Positions 46,942-59,456 of a stretch of DNA of 64,000 nt are shown here, in pieces; position 1 is the first letter of the stretch, and each line of letters starts with the position of its first letter. The notes below the pieces were generated by a model. It made no database searches. It was not told the DNA's origin and saw nothing but the letters and a program-made list of their open reading frames with translations. A program made the position numbers and the translations under genes. The stretch comes from Halichondria panicea. Its lineage: Eukaryota; Porifera; Demospongiae; Suberitida; Halichondriidae. The stretch covers positions 2,469,501 through 2,533,500 of the forward strand of contig NC_087387.1 of assembly GCF_963675165.1 (NCBI RefSeq). The letters run 5' to 3'.

Positions 46942-48496
46942 TAAGAATACTCTAGAACAACTACTGCCCTTTGCAGCTCACTTGGAAGTTTGGAGCAAAT
47001 AGTAAATTGCAAAAAACCACTTGAGATAAGTGTAACAGTCACCAGTAAACCACAATACTATAGAACAAGGGACAAAGTTAAAATGTTGGATTCAGATCTT
47101 TATGTGGATATATAGATCTCTAGCTATACCTAGTACAGTATTCAGCATAAACTACTGGTTGGGTAACCATGAAAAAACTAATCCTTATCAAGAGGAGTTA
47201 AGTGGCGTACTATGTCATTGTGGCAGAGAATTGGAGACTGGTTCAGCAGCAGGCTGTTTCTCAGTCAACAATAGCTAGACGAACAGGCAGTTTATTTCGT
47301 AATCAAGCTACTCCTACAGCCCAAACTGAGTACTTGTAGATAGAGATTTGGCCAAGTTGTGGTTTAGCTGTAAACTGTTACATTGACAAGTGGTTTTTTG
47401 CATTTTACAGTAATATTGTTTGCCAAACTTCACGTGAGCTTATGTGAGCTACAACAAATAGCGTGAAAAACTATAACAACTAGAGCACTAAAGTGCAAAC
47501 CCTTGGCTGGTGACATGATTAAAAAGAAAGCAGAAATATAATGCAGTGCATATAGTGAATATAGTGATGTTGTTATCATGTATGACTTGCACAGCAACTC
47601 AGGAGCAATAAAACTAAACCAGACTGGAGGCATGCTGAAACATTTGAGAACAGGTAGTGGTACTAGATATATGCACTGTGGATTAGGATCACAGTAAAGA
47701 AGCCTGGAGTCTCAGAGAAGTATGGCTCCAGGTTCTGCATGGAGTAGGATCCCAGTCAGCAGCAGGAGCTATAATTCAAGCTTCTACTTTAGTGACCCTG
47801 TTCCATTGTTCCTGGTATATATAGCTTTCTACTTTAGTGACCCTGTTCCATCGTTCTTGGTACAGGATCACTTCAGTTATAAGTAACGCATGTGCAAGTT
47901 CTGTTCAAGCTACATTTTGCTCGCTTTTATTAGACAAAGGAGCTTTGACACCGAAAGCTGCCACTATCAAAAGTACTAACTTGTTGTGTGGAGGCTACTC
48001 ATGCTGTAAACGCAGTGCTAGAACATCCAGGTAAGCAGACCTAGTCACAAGCTTCTTAGCTTTTGCTCGACAAAGAAGCTTTAACATCAAAATCTGCCAC
48101 TATTTAAATCAAGATATTGTTCTGTGAAGGCTACCTATGCTGCAAACACAGCGCTATGGCATCCAGGTGAGTAGATATACTCACCACAAACAGACAAAAT
48201 GTACCTGTGACAAACAAACAAACAAACAGACCAACAGACTACTATACCCGCTGGCCGCGGCACGGCCTCGGGTAACAAACAAACCAACAGACTACTATAC
48301 CTGTGGCCGCCCACGCGCGCCTCGGGTAACAAAACATAAAGATCTGGTCTATTCCAAAATTTAAACTTTGTCCCTTGTTCTATAGTATTGTGGTTTACTT
48401 ATGTAAACTGTTACACTTATCTCAAGTGGTTTTTTGCAATTTATCATTTGCCCTAAACTTCCAAGTGAGCTGCAAAGGGCAGTAAGATATTTCTAG
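46942..48496. mobile_element. Probable TIR element with about 130-bp inverted ends
   Basis: The block at 46,960-47,081 (CTGCCCTTTGCAGCTCACTT, AAAAAACCACTTGAGATAAG, CTATAGAACAAGGGACAAAG) is present inverted at 48,362-48,480. A third partial copy of the inner block lies near 47,371-47,440. Outer limits are approximate, no duplication was found and no transposase is present. Confidence 0.6.
47480..48330. repeat. Dispersed repeat R2 with internal duplications
   Basis: Modules occur in order and partly doubled: AGAGCACTAAAGTGC, GGCTGGTGACAT, TTTAGTGACCCTGTTCCAT (twice, 47,791 and 47,834), AAGCTGCCACTAT-like (twice), ATCCAGGT, then CCGCTGGCC and CACGGCCTCGGGTAACAAAC. The same order recurs at 53535-53945, and part is inverted at 3840-3960. 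Confidence 0.65.
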
Positions 48497-48499
48497 TCC

Positions 48500-49750
48500 A
48501 TAAACACAGCACATAGTTCAACTTGACCACAGATTGAGTGTTTGTGGTTAGTGGCTACTAGGAGTACCACACTGTACAACATGTGCAACAAGATGAATTC
48601 CACTGTTTGTGACATATAATTATAATTTATAGTGTGCAAGACCACTATTCATGTGCCCTAAGTTTAACTGTCCGTTCCAATCATTATTTTATGCTCTGAA
48701 CAGCGAGAAATTGTACGAGGTGTAAAAGGTGTCAGAGAACACTCATAAAAATTTGCTGCACATGCACTGATGCCAAAAACCAACAACTTTCTGACACCCA
48801 TGACTCGCAATCCACCACCAAAGATTTTCTTGATGCAGCTTGGGCTCAAATACACTTTTAATGGCCTGCCAAGTGTTGACGTTCCATATCTCACCAACTG
48901 GATTCACGTGGTGCAGGCCACTGCGGCAGTGTAGTTCTAAGGGTCACATGCGAACTTACCAGTGCAACCCACTCGAAATGAGAGCACCTGTCAGATTTAA
49001 ATCTCTAATCTGGAAGAATCGATTTCTTGTTCTTGGAGTTACACCGAGGTGTTATGCAGGGCTGACTGAAGGCTGTATCCCCTATGGCTTTAAACGAAGT
49101 TTGGTTGGGTACTTGCCAGCAAGATCACAAAAATTACTGGTGATTACGAAGTTCTGGGTAAAAAGAAAGCACCAAAACTATCCCCATGCACAAGAACGCA
49201 CTGTTGTTTACTATACTTCAAAGAAAAACACTCTCGTAGAGAAAGTGGTATATTATTTTGTTGTTCCACTTCCCAAGGATCCATATACCAAACTGATCGC
49301 AGAATTCAGAGCACAAGCCATCTACAGGTTCTATCCCTAAACTCCAACTGAGAACAATTCTCATAGTTTGTCAATGCATGGAATTAGAGATACTGAAGTT
49401 GCTGATTTACATGCAGACGCTTGACGAAGACGTGCTCTATTTGCCAATACATGCCGTTCAACAAGGAGCACATGCATTACAACTATATAAAGATCAGGGC
49501 GTGCTGTATTGGACATGGCAGCCAAGTCTAAGCTACTACGGGCATTTTGCTGAATTGTTGGTCGGACCAACCATAACTATACACCCTGTATTCTATCAAT
49601 TCCGACTACAAAATGACGAAAATCATGTATCATGTTTGGTGTCCCGCGTTCAGCAATCCTACCAAATGCCAATAATCATGCAGTTAACGTGAGTTCCCAC
49701 ACGCAAACGTAGTGAATACTATTTATTCTACGTCGATGGTTGCGAACACT
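48500..49750. other. Unassigned stretch with longer open frames
   Basis: A plus-strand frame of 166 codons (48840-49340) and one of 104 (49378-49692) are open, and the minus strand has open stretches too. Neither product shows a domain, motif or splice pattern I recognise. It may be an old coding relic; I make no functional claim. Confidence 0.25.
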
Positions 49751-49886
49751 ACACGGTCTCTTTGCAAATTAAGGGAGACATAATTCTAATAACACAACTC
49801 GGTCAAATAGGAGTTGGTAGATTATAATAATTATGCTGGAATAATTTTGAACGTAATAGGCACATTTTTTTGGTGAGAAGGCATAC

Positions 49887-50141
49887 ATTAATAGTATGGC
49901 TATAGAGTGCAATATGAGATTAATAGCACGAGTAACAAGCAATGGCAAGGACACTAATTGCATGAGGCGCAGCCGAGTGCTATTAACCTTGCCAGTGCTT
50001 GTTATAAGTGCTATTAATCCCTTATACAATATGCGATTATTCTGGCAAGGTTAATAGCACTCGGCTACGCCTCGTGCAATTAACCATTGCTTGTTACTCG
50101 TGCTATTAATCCCATATTGCACTCTTAGCCATACTATTAAT
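49887..50141. mobile_element. MITE with about 58-bp inverted ends
   Basis: ATTAATAGTATGGCTATAGA at the left is mirrored by ATACTATTAAT at the right. GATTAATAGCACGAGTAACA and CAAGCAATGG also appear on both arms. The interior repeats CTCGGCTACGCCTC and GCCAGTGCTTGTTA. Same family as the nested copy at 4326-4625. Confidence 0.75.
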
Positions 50142-50144
50142 AGG

Positions 50145-52715
50145 CTGCTTTTGGAAGTACAATTAAGTCACTACGAATCATAATATAAACATTATTTTGT
50201 TGGCCTGATGGTTGTAATGGAAGTACTAGCTGGTGACGTGGTTAATTATCTCCTTGGCATTCTGTATTAGTGCGATGACATACATGTTGTGCGGGAATAA
50301 CAGCCGATTTGTGGCGATTAATAGGCTGTAAACTTGAGCATAAAAGAATAGCATATTAGCAATAATTACTGGAGCATAATGTACCAATCCCTGGTCACCT
50401 CCCGGGCTCAGAGAGAGTCAGATCAGCTGCTACAACGACTATCCACCAACATTGAATAAACTTTTGGCATTAGTGGAGTGCAAAGAAGTTCGACTCACTT
50501 GAAACACACTCACCAAACGAGCCAAATTGCCAAACTAAGTTTATTCCCATTGCACAAACACGTAACTTCTATCTACATAACCCAGCTCCCTTTGCCTCAC
50601 ATAATTATGATGTTTCTGGTCACCATCAAATATATCTGGTAACGTCCAAGACAAAAGTAGCACCAATCAAGTATTTACCGAACACGATTGTAATACTGAA
50701 GACGGATAGCTAAGTTAAATATGATCAGAATACCATGCATGTGGGTCATAAATTCCATCACTATCACCTTTATTTTCCTCATTCTGCTCTCTGTAATCTG
50801 TGTTATATCCGGCCGTAATAAACGTACATTGAATTATTTTGGGGGCAGCCAGTATACAGAATAACGAGTGGCCGCATTTCACGGCGAGTTTTGTGCAGTA
50901 AACATTGCAGTAAACAACTAGCTAGCAATCCGTGCTCAAATCAAATGGCCGGTATATCGAGGTGGTCATACTTCAGAGAGTCAGAATAGCGAAAGTCTAC
51001 TGTATATACATGGCAATTCATGCATAGTGCATGATTGGGCCACATATATACTATACCGGGCCAATAAACTGCTTGTGGCACTCATAGCCATGTACAAAAA
51101 AGGTTGAAAATGTACTTTTTGAGATGCTAAGCAAGCTAACCCTTTTTTCTTTAACTGACTCCAAACATTCCATTCAACTTAAAACTCTCTGTCAAGCCGT
51201 CACTGTTGCACGGCAAACGTGACAGCTTGCAAGTACCCCCCTTGTCTCATAGTGCCCGAACCACTTTGAACACTAAAAGCTAAGCTTTAGCTAGTCTCGC
51301 ACCAGCCCCGATAAAAAAATTGACCTAGCGCTCAAATAGAAAAAACGTTCGGGGCTGGCTGCCCGAGACTAAGCGTTAGCTGCAAAGTCTACAGGGGGTA
51401 AGAAACATTTAGATGTCTCATAATACTCCATAATACTCCCTTATAGATCTATATAGGTACATGCGGACACTGTCAGAGGACACAACGGATACAACAGGCA
51501 GACTCTCAGTTCTGCACTGAGGCACTGAGCACAGACAACACACACATGTGCATAGCCTCCTTCACTTCAGTGCGGCCTGGAATCGAGGCTAGCATGCACA
51601 TAGCGTGGTTGAGGAGGGCGTGACCAGACTAATATCTCCTCTCTGTCCTAGATCCTCTCCAGCCTGGGTCCCTTTTTGTACTGTCTACAGACGTATACAT
51701 GTTCGAGAACCAGACTGTTTGAGACACTTGTCTGAACGTAAGCTGACTAGACTTAAATTGGGTAGTTCTTGCTTCGCCTTGTGATCGTATTTAATTACCG
51801 TGTATGCATGTAAGACCTCGATTGAAGTCAGAAAATTGCTGAAGCTTCAGGGTGTCGCATATTTGGAGGGTCGCCTTAAATCGAGGTATTACTAGAATGT
51901 TTAGCTGGTGAACAGTGCTGAATAAGCCAAATCAGTTTTTTTATTTTTGCGAAGCATTGGGAAGTAATCAGCACTCACAAAATATTTGTTAATGTTTGAT
52001 GCTCATAACTAGCAAAATAAGCTAAACAGTAAAATCGCTGACAAATCTATATACATGTGAAAGTATGCCACCTTAAGGTAACTAAAATTAAAATTAATCT
52101 AGAGTGACTATAATTTATAGTATTTCTGCATACGGGTCAAACTGCAGACTGACTCAGCTAACTAACTAGCTATGCTGTTGTATGTCTATGTGCTAATTAA
52201 GCTATTTAGCAAAGCAACATACGGTACTACAAAATCAGAGCTACGCCCATACATTTGGGCAAAAAGTATACTGATTTACATTTGCAATGGGAAGCTCTGA
52301 TTTTGCAATCAATTGGTAGTCTCGCAAGCCACGCCCCTTGGTTTCACCATTGCAAAAGAGTATAGCAGCAGAGAACCCCTCTTTGCATAGAGGTGGATGA
52401 GAGGCTCCTCTTGCTTTTGATAGGTCCTCTCGACCACAAACAGCTGCATGGAAACTCAGCCGACCCCATTGCGACAGTATCTAAACAGATCAATGTCAGT
52501 AGAGTTGACTAATGTTTTAATAGTACTGACATAATTATGGGTAATGCTGCAGCCATTCATATCTACCCATACACTTTCGTTTTTATACAAGCAAACACTA
52601 CGTGGTCATGTTCATACCTACAAACTGGGAAACTGACAGTGCAGCACAAAACGAGTTTGACGGACCTTTCTTTTCGTGAAGTTGATCTGTTGTCTGCAAC
52701 AGTTGTAGGAAACAG
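50145..52715. other. Intergenic with a short hairpin MITE
   Basis: A hairpin at about 51292-51376 has arms TAGTCTCGCACCAGCCCCGA and TCGGGGCTGG...CGAGACTA. 51,557-51,596 is a 40-bp joined pair of TAGCCTC / GAGGCTA ends. AATCAGAGCT and AGCTCTGATT (52,231 and 52,294) form another inverted pair. No gene recognised. Confidence 0.5.
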
Positions 52716-52721
52716 AATAAA

Positions 52722-53216
52722 TAGAAGAGGAAGAGGGATTGGAACAGAAGTACCCTCGAAGTACCATCGTTGCATGTATATCTCCGCGGTTTTAAACAAG
52801 GCTTACTTTTAATTATATGAAAATTCATGAGAATTGTTTTGCTTCTGTAAAAAGTTCACGAGCAGTCTTGCTGCTAAACATAACTTTCATCTCATATAAT
52901 TATTTGAGACACAGCACACTATACTTAGTTACACAGCCTTATAGCTATAAGGTATACTATGGGAACACAAGCATGCATGAATAAGCACTCTGTGTACCTC
53001 TATATATATATAGCTACTTCACGACAATTGAGATATCGTTTCCAAGTGACTCATGTGGTTCAGATAGTGGTAGCTCCTCTGAGATGTATGCATAATTGGA
53101 GTTGTGAACAGATACACAGATGGTCCATACGTTATACAGAGCCAATATACGTATATAGACTTCATTGTAAAACATCACGTGAATCGCTCCCGTTTCCAAT
53201 CCCTCTTCCTCTTCTA
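52722..53216. mobile_element. GGGATTGGAAACG-family TIR element
   Basis: TAGAAGAGGAAGAGGGATTG at the left and CAATCCCTCTTCCTCTTCTA at the right are exact complements; GGAAACG-like bases follow inward. Sister elements are 8195-8947 and 59457-60625. Non-coding. Confidence 0.75.
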
Positions 53217-53261
53217 TCAATTAATTGTAAGACATGCTAAGCTATAATTATGCAGATGCAG

Positions 53262-56200
53262 TTGGTTGTAAAGGTGGTTCCTTCTGACATAGCCTGGCAT
53301 TGGCAGAATCTGAACACTGCTGATTGTCTTGAACGACTACCTTCGTCATCGTATGGAGCCTTGAAGAAAAGTTATCATGGTAATAAAGCTGTATCTTGCA
53401 GTGACTGTAAATGTTGTCTTTATATCTGTTATTGTATACTACAAATGTATAGGTCGAAAGGGACAATCATCAAGCTCATTCGTCGAGACACCCACAAAAG
53501 AAGTATCTAGTAAGTGCATTCTAGCACACAATAACAACTAGAGCACTAAAGTGCTAACCTTCGGCTGGTGACATAATTATAATAAAGAAACCAGAGGAGT
53601 GATATATAATACATGTATATTGACTGAGTCGGACAGCACAGCAAAGAGAAAACAACAATCATAATAATTGTCTCGAATAAAGGCCGCAGGGAGCTAGCAA
53701 GCAGTCAACGTAGTGCAAGTTCAAGCTTATTCGACAATGAAGCTTTCACATCAAAAGCTGCCACTATTAAAACTAATAACAACAACATGTAATTGTAATT
53801 GTTGTGTGAAGGCTATATATATCCATGGCGCGATGATATCCAGGTGCATGAGCATATAATTATATATAGACTCAGAATACACCAACAGACAATCAAACCA
53901 ACGGACTACTATAGAATCTACCCGCTGGCCACGGCATGGCCTCGACGCATTGTATAATATATAAGAGAATTAGTCGAGCAATATTTACAAAGATAGATGT
54001 ACTGCATATCTCTGTTGCTGTAACTTTATTCTGATACAATTATTATTGTAAATGTATCGTACTTCCTATAGTAATTATGCAGTTGAACCAGAGCTTTCAT
54101 TCACCTCAATAGCAAATCTCCCAAAAACAATAATGGAGAAACATGTTTCCTTCCGTACCAAGAAACCTGTTAGTGTTAGTGGAGTGATTGGTTCTGCAGC
54201 AGGTCAGGGGGCTCTATCAAAGCGATCTGTTACTACCCCAGGTAAGCAAGGCTTTGTATACTGTCTATAGTTGCATTCTGAGGTGTAATATTCTAACTAG
54301 TCTCCAGAGTCTATCATCTTGCCCCTTGAACATCCAAATACATGTATCATAGTGTTATTAATTTGTGCAGTGTCCTGTACTACATGTATCCCTGAATGTC
54401 TGGTGGTTATGTTCTTACTATCGCTCCTCATCATCCTTGTCATCAGAATGTGCACAACTTGTACGTGAGTTTGTACGAAAAGATACTGATCTCTAGAACA
54501 GCAGCGCTATTCTCTATCTTGATTCAGCAAAACCGAAGCTCTGCACACGCTTTTTATACTATCAACTGTGCTGTAAAAATGGAGCTTAGCTGCTCTAGTC
54601 TTTAGCTCAAATTCCAGAGCATAAAACCTTAGTTTAAGTGCTTACTTTTTATGCAGTGTAGTTAGTTCAAAGCTCTGCAGGTGCTATATCATCAGTGAGC
54701 TCAGCTAAAGGTGAGATTTTCTATAAAACATACTTTTTCGTAAAGGCTAATAACTTACCCTACGTAGATACCATGCACTGTTAGGCTCTAACGGTATAGT
54801 GTCTGTATAATTATAGCTTTGAACTAACTACTGCACTAAAAAGCACTTAAACGAAGATTTTATGCTCCGGAATTTGAGCTAAAGTTTGGAGCAACTAAAC
54901 TCCATTTTTACTGCACAGTTGATAGTAAAGCATGTTCGTTTTCGCTGAATCAACAATAATTGCTGGTCCCAGTCCCTAGAAGGTCACTCACATAATAGTT
55001 GTGTTCGTTATGTTAGTGTGCTAGCTAGTGGTGTTTTCTGCTTAGTGTTTGCTAGTTGGTTGGTGTTTTTCTGCTAGTTTGTTTTCTCTTCTTGAGTATT
55101 GACGTGTTGGCGACCTTTGACCTATGGATGTGATTTTGACTATCGTATAGCGGGTTATTTTTGAGGCACTAGATTTTCACGGATTGCCCAAACAAAACGT
55201 ATCAAGGATTTTATTTTTGAGGATAGCGGTTCAAATGCACCCCTACAGTAGAGAGGTTTCAATACCGGATGTAAACCAATTTTCGAGGCACTAAATATTT
55301 TCGTTATTCCTCGAAAACCTTGAAAATATTTTGCCCTGAAAATAACCGGTATAAAAATACATGTATATACACACGTTATATTCATGAGCAAACTGTTTAC
55401 CGTAACCTAAACAGGAGCCATAAGCGCAACAAACTCTTACACTGTAAGTTTCTACTCGTTTCTTCGAATGACTATGCGCTCTTCATTTTCTTTATGTGTA
55501 GACATTATTTATAACTGCATGTACAGTGGAGTGCTATGATTGTTTAAAGTCTTTTAGCTTAGCTATATACCGTAGAAACTGGATTATTAGCACTTCTTCG
55601 ACTATAAGCATATCTTTATTTTTAAACGCATGCTCAACTGCAAGCTTTTTATACTTGAATCGAAGCGCTTTTCCAATTATGCGAAGGTTATTAGTGAAAT
55701 TTTAGAATTGATTCAGCTAATTTTGTTTATCTGTGAGCTAGTTAGCTTGTACAGTGCATGATAGCTATATATATAGCTGCATGGTGGTATCCACCTGGAA
55801 GGACTCCATGGGAATGCTGTTACCTTGTCTGATCATGTTGAGAGAATGTGAGACATGGATGAGATCCTTTATTCCAAGTTCCTGGTCAATATTATAATAA
55901 TAATATTATTAATAAAATTATGAATTTAAATGATGTAAATGAACTGTAAAATGAACTGTAACATAATAGTATGATATAGATCCAGTTAGGGTTGCCGCTT
56001 ACCTTGCTTGCTCACTTTCTAGCCAGCTTGCGAGTTAGTCGGGCATCGTCGCCAACGGTAGAGGGCGGCAGCGCCCGACTACTTGCGAGTCAGCTCTCAT
56101 CACAGAGACATCCGGTTGCTGGGTGGGGCTCGAAATGACTGTATTATAGGCGCATTCTCGAATATAAGCGTATAAAGCTCTGCTATTGACCCCAAAAGCG

Positions 56201-58213
56201 CATGCGCTAATAATCCAGTTTCTACGGTAAAGCATGCAAGTTTTGATGTTGTTTTTTCGTATAATTATTTTCTTTTTCTCCGTACACACATATTCCTCCG
56301 TGAAAAACTTGATGAGGCTACCATAGAAACTGGATTATTAAGCGCTATACTCAACTATAAGCGTATCTTTATTTTAAGCGCATGCTCAACTGCAGGCTTT
56401 TTATACTCGAATTGAAGCGCTTTTCCAATTATGAGAAGGTTATTAGGAAATTGATTCAGCTAATTTGTTTATCTATGAGCTAAGTTAGCTTGTACAGTGC
56501 ATGGATAGCTAGCTGGTGATATCCATCTGGAAGGACTCTCTGGGCATGCTGTTACCTTGTCTGATCATGCTGAGAGAATGTGAGACATGGATGAGGTCCT
56601 TTTATTCCAAGTTCCTGGTCAATATGAATGTTTTTATAATATGAATTTAAATGATGTAAATGAACTGTAAAATAAACTGTAACATAATAGTATGATAATT
56701 ATAGATCCAGTTAGGGTTGCCTGCATGCTTGCCTTGCTTGCTCACTTTCTAGCCAGCTTGCGAGTCAGCTCTCATCACAGAGACATCCGGTTTCTGGGTG
56801 GGGCTCGGAATGACTGGCGCATTCTCGAATATAAGCGTATAGAGCTCTGCTATTGACCCTAAAAGCGCATCATGCGCTAATAATCCAGTTTCTACGGTAT
56901 ACTCATAGTTTTGTTTTATGCATGGTATAGCCAAAGCCACACCCATAGGTAAAAGGTTGTCAGCTAGCGAAGGCTCGGGTATAAAACTCCACAACCAGAA
57001 AGACTCATATATATATAGATATAACCTTAACTGGAGCAAACACAAGTATAGTAGTGAGTGACCTTCAGGGCCATCGTATAGACCTAAATCACTGAAGGCT
57101 AAACCTAACCTTTGGTGGGATTCCAATCAGATGAACTCGCTCTTGAATCCTGTAATTTCATATATTCACATTGATTGCATTTGTGCATGTATTCACATTG
57201 ATTGCATGTATGCATGCATTCATGGCTAATAGATTTTGCGATTCTGAAAGTTGAAAAGAGAAATGATGCGATTGAAAAGGGTGTGCTGTCGGACCGTCAC
57301 TTAGATTTTATCTCCATACAAGTTGATCGTCGATCCAAGCTGTTTACATGGAAGGAGCATGGATTCCAAATTAGCATCCCTGATAATTCGATTGTCCCTT
57401 ACACTACATGTGCGCTATATATATACAGCAGTACCTCTGGATCGTACAAGTTTCCTTATAAGAATGAGCTAGTTAGCCCTGTTTTCTGGATTAATTCCAG
57501 CCCGTCTTGCACCTTTTTAAAGTGTTTAACAATTAATTTACAACACTGTGCAAATTTAAAGTTGAACAACAAACTCACATTTGTTCGAGCTGATTCGGAT
57601 ATTACAAACTGGTTTAAGGAAGTTCCTAGCCTCGGACATTTCTCAGAAAAAAGTCTCTATGGATCACTTGAGTTAAGCCATTTTAGTGGCTATGCAATTA
57701 CTTTCATTGATCGATCTGCATGTGAAGGTGTGTTTTATGTACCCTGCAGTTATGAGATTGTGTAAAAGTGTATATTCAGTTAGCCTATACCTATATAGTG
57801 CATTATGCATACAATTGGGTTGGTGTTCTTATTGAATGGTTACACTTTACACATGCAGCTGTTGACCGGCTGTACAGTGCTAGTCTGTTCTATTTGGGCC
57901 GAGCTCTGGGAGACTGGGTAGTTCACCTCGTTATCACTTGGGACACTGAAGTACATATCAGAGTATGTTACCATGCATGCATGCATTGTATTCATGGATT
58001 GTCAATGCTACCTGGTTTCATTGTTTAGAATATGTCAAGCTGTACTATCAAGAAGTGAAACACGGTGGAGAGTATCTTCACATTTTAAGTGGCCCCTTTA
58101 TTGCAATCGAGCTCGTTGATGATACGTTAAAACTCTACATCCCATTGGACGGAGTTTCAATTGATGGATGGAGCATCACACCTCTCACAGTACCAGTGGT
58201 GAATACTGTATAG
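53262..58213 (+). CDS. ZU5-domain protein (partial model)
   Basis: Candidate exons in one frame: about 53262-53379, 53453-53509, 54083-54241, possibly 54666-54710, then 57233-57727, 57859-57962 and 58040-58213 (stop). All but the last two junctions are phase 1. The N-terminal exons are weak (LERLPSSSYGALKKSYHG, Ser-rich linkers). Exon 57233-57727 has ZU5-like features: FTWKEHGFQISIPDNSI, ELVSPVFWI, TINLQHCANL. The next exons (WVVHLVITWDTEVHIR; GGEYLHILSGPF, IDGWSITPLT) resemble the region after ZU5 in sponge proteins. No death domain follows. ZU5 domains mediate contacts in UNC5- and ankyrin-type signalling or scaffold proteins. The 5' end is not identified and the 2.5-kb intron is full of transposons. 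Confidence 0.6.
53535..53945. repeat. Dispersed repeat R2, second copy, in a ZU5-gene intron
   Basis: AGAGCACTAAAGTGC, GGCTGGTGACAT, GCTGCCACTATTAAAA, ATCCAGGTG and CCGCTGGCCACGGCATGGCC appear in the same order as at 47480-48330. Confidence 0.65.
54521..54951. mobile_element. Foldback MITE with about 150-bp arms
   Basis: The ends are GATTCAGC and GCTGAATC. Arms 54521-54677 and about 54815-54951 match, for example ACTATCAACTGTGC against GCACAGTTGATAGT and GTTAGTTCAAAGC against GCTTTGAACTAAC. The possible 45-bp exon 54666-54710 starts inside the left arm. Confidence 0.75.
55143..55350. repeat. CCGTATAGCG-type MITE, diverged copy
   Basis: The left end CGTATAGCGGGTTATTTTTG and right end GAAAATAACCGGTATA are roughly inverted. 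It shares the interior ACCCCTACAGTAGAGAGG to GTAAACCAATTTTCGAGG with 2441-2590. Confidence 0.65.
55568..56229. mobile_element. TACCGTAGAAACTGG TIR element, copy 1
   Basis: The ends are TACCGTAGAAACTGGATTAT and the complement ATAATCCAGTTTCTACGGTA. Inner blocks GCGTAT/ATAAGCGT and GCATGCTCAACTGC / GCGCATGCGC are also paired. No coding capacity. Confidence 0.8.
56319..56899. mobile_element. TACCGTAGAAACTGG TIR element, copy 2
   Basis: Starts TACCATAGAAACTGGATTAT and ends CCAGTTTCTACGGTA. It is collinear with copy 1, shorter by several internal indels, in the same orientation, and only 89 bp away. The two form a near-tandem pair in the large ZU5-gene intron. Confidence 0.8.
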
Positions 58214-58234
58214 TGTGTGTAATTTATAGAATAC

Positions 58235-58437
58235 TGTCAGATGGGATGGGCTAGAAACCTTCAATTGAACTTTACTTCCTTCAATCCACTGCCGTTCGTT
58301 GTGACGTCACTGTTTTACTGACCACAAATGTTGTTCATCTGGATCCACCAGATACCGGCGGATGGTTAGCGCATGTGCAAGCAGTTGATACCAGGCCCAC
58401 TTCCCTGATGAAGTGCGGCCTGGGATCGAGGCTAACA
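58235..58437. repeat. TAGCCTCG-family fragment
   Basis: Shares GGGCTAGAAACCTTCAAT, TACCAGGCCCACTTCCCT and GCGGCCTGGGATCGAGGCTA with 5750-5968. Only the right terminus is present. It lies just after the stop of the ZU5 gene. Confidence 0.65.
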
Positions 58438-58439
58438 GC

Positions 58440-59450
58440 ATGAAAAGTTATTATAATTACGTAATTATTCTCACGCACAATATACTATTAGTTTCACAAC
58501 ACGTCTGGCCTTAATGCAATGAGCCTTGTATCTAGATCTATAGGGGTATTATTCTATTATAGCGTAAGCAGGTAGACTCTTTTGGTCCCGGCAAAATCAT
58601 CCCATGCTATCAGTTAAGTGCATGGGCAAAGGAACCTTTGAGCAGACTGTTTCACCGCTTGTCTTTACTTGGAGCAAAAGAACCATCTAATAATTTATGA
58701 TCACTGTCGATATTGATCCAAGTGTTTACGTAATTTAATCCACTGTACTTAGCAAGCCCGTTGTTTATGTTTGCTGATGTTAATGTCAGTTCTCTTGTTC
58801 TAAAAATGTCAGTTATTGTTACGCTATTATCTCTAAGAATTTGTTTGAAAGTAAACTTCAACTTGTTGATAGTCTCTGCTAGTTTGAAATGCCTCAGCTC
58901 TGAGCTGTAATCGTTTTTTGATTAGAATCCTTCTGTTTATAGCACAGGAAAGAACTCAACACCCTTAAAGCAGTGATTTATTATAATTATATAGGTGTAC
59001 CTGTCCATGCATATAATGTATCACTGTCATTCACTTCAGATTTACGCATCTATATAATACATAATTATAATTATAATCATTTTACAGCTATGAGGCAATC
59101 TGTCATCAATCGTAGGAAGTCAGTCACTCTCATCCACACAGGTACGCTCTACTACATGTGTACAGTGAATTACTAGTAAGTTTATGCCTTGAGGCATAGC
59201 CGCACGAGGGATACATGCATTAAATCTTGTGTGTGTGTCTGTTCCAGCTGTAACTGCTCACTGTGAACAGTTGCAATGCGACAAAAACTAACCGCTTTTA
59301 CAGGCTTCTATATATAGCCATGCTCTCGTGGATTTTGATTCGTGATTTGCATTGTTTCTTGAGTTATGACGCTCGCAAAATATTCTAGTAATACGGTACC
59401 ATATAATAGCAACTGCGTTTATAGCATGGATATAGGCTCCACCATATAGA
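58440..59450. other. Intergenic
   Basis: 58,770-58,870 repeats the block seen at 15,695-15,970 (TTTGCTGATGTTAATGTCAG, TTACGCTATTATCTCTAAGA). A short plus-strand open piece (59,090-59,140, AMRQSVINRRKSVTLIHTG) could be an exon but is isolated. No gene is called. Confidence 0.45.
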
Positions 59451-59456
59451 TTATTG

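Noticed and set aside
48840..49692. A protein-coding gene from the 166- and 104-codon frames
   Set aside because: No recognisable domain, both strands partly open, no coherent splice model; left as unassigned.
58973..59176. Short exon MRQSVINRRKSVTLIHTG as part of the ZU5 gene
   Set aside because: It lies after the predicted stop at 58211-58213 and has no supported splice partner.
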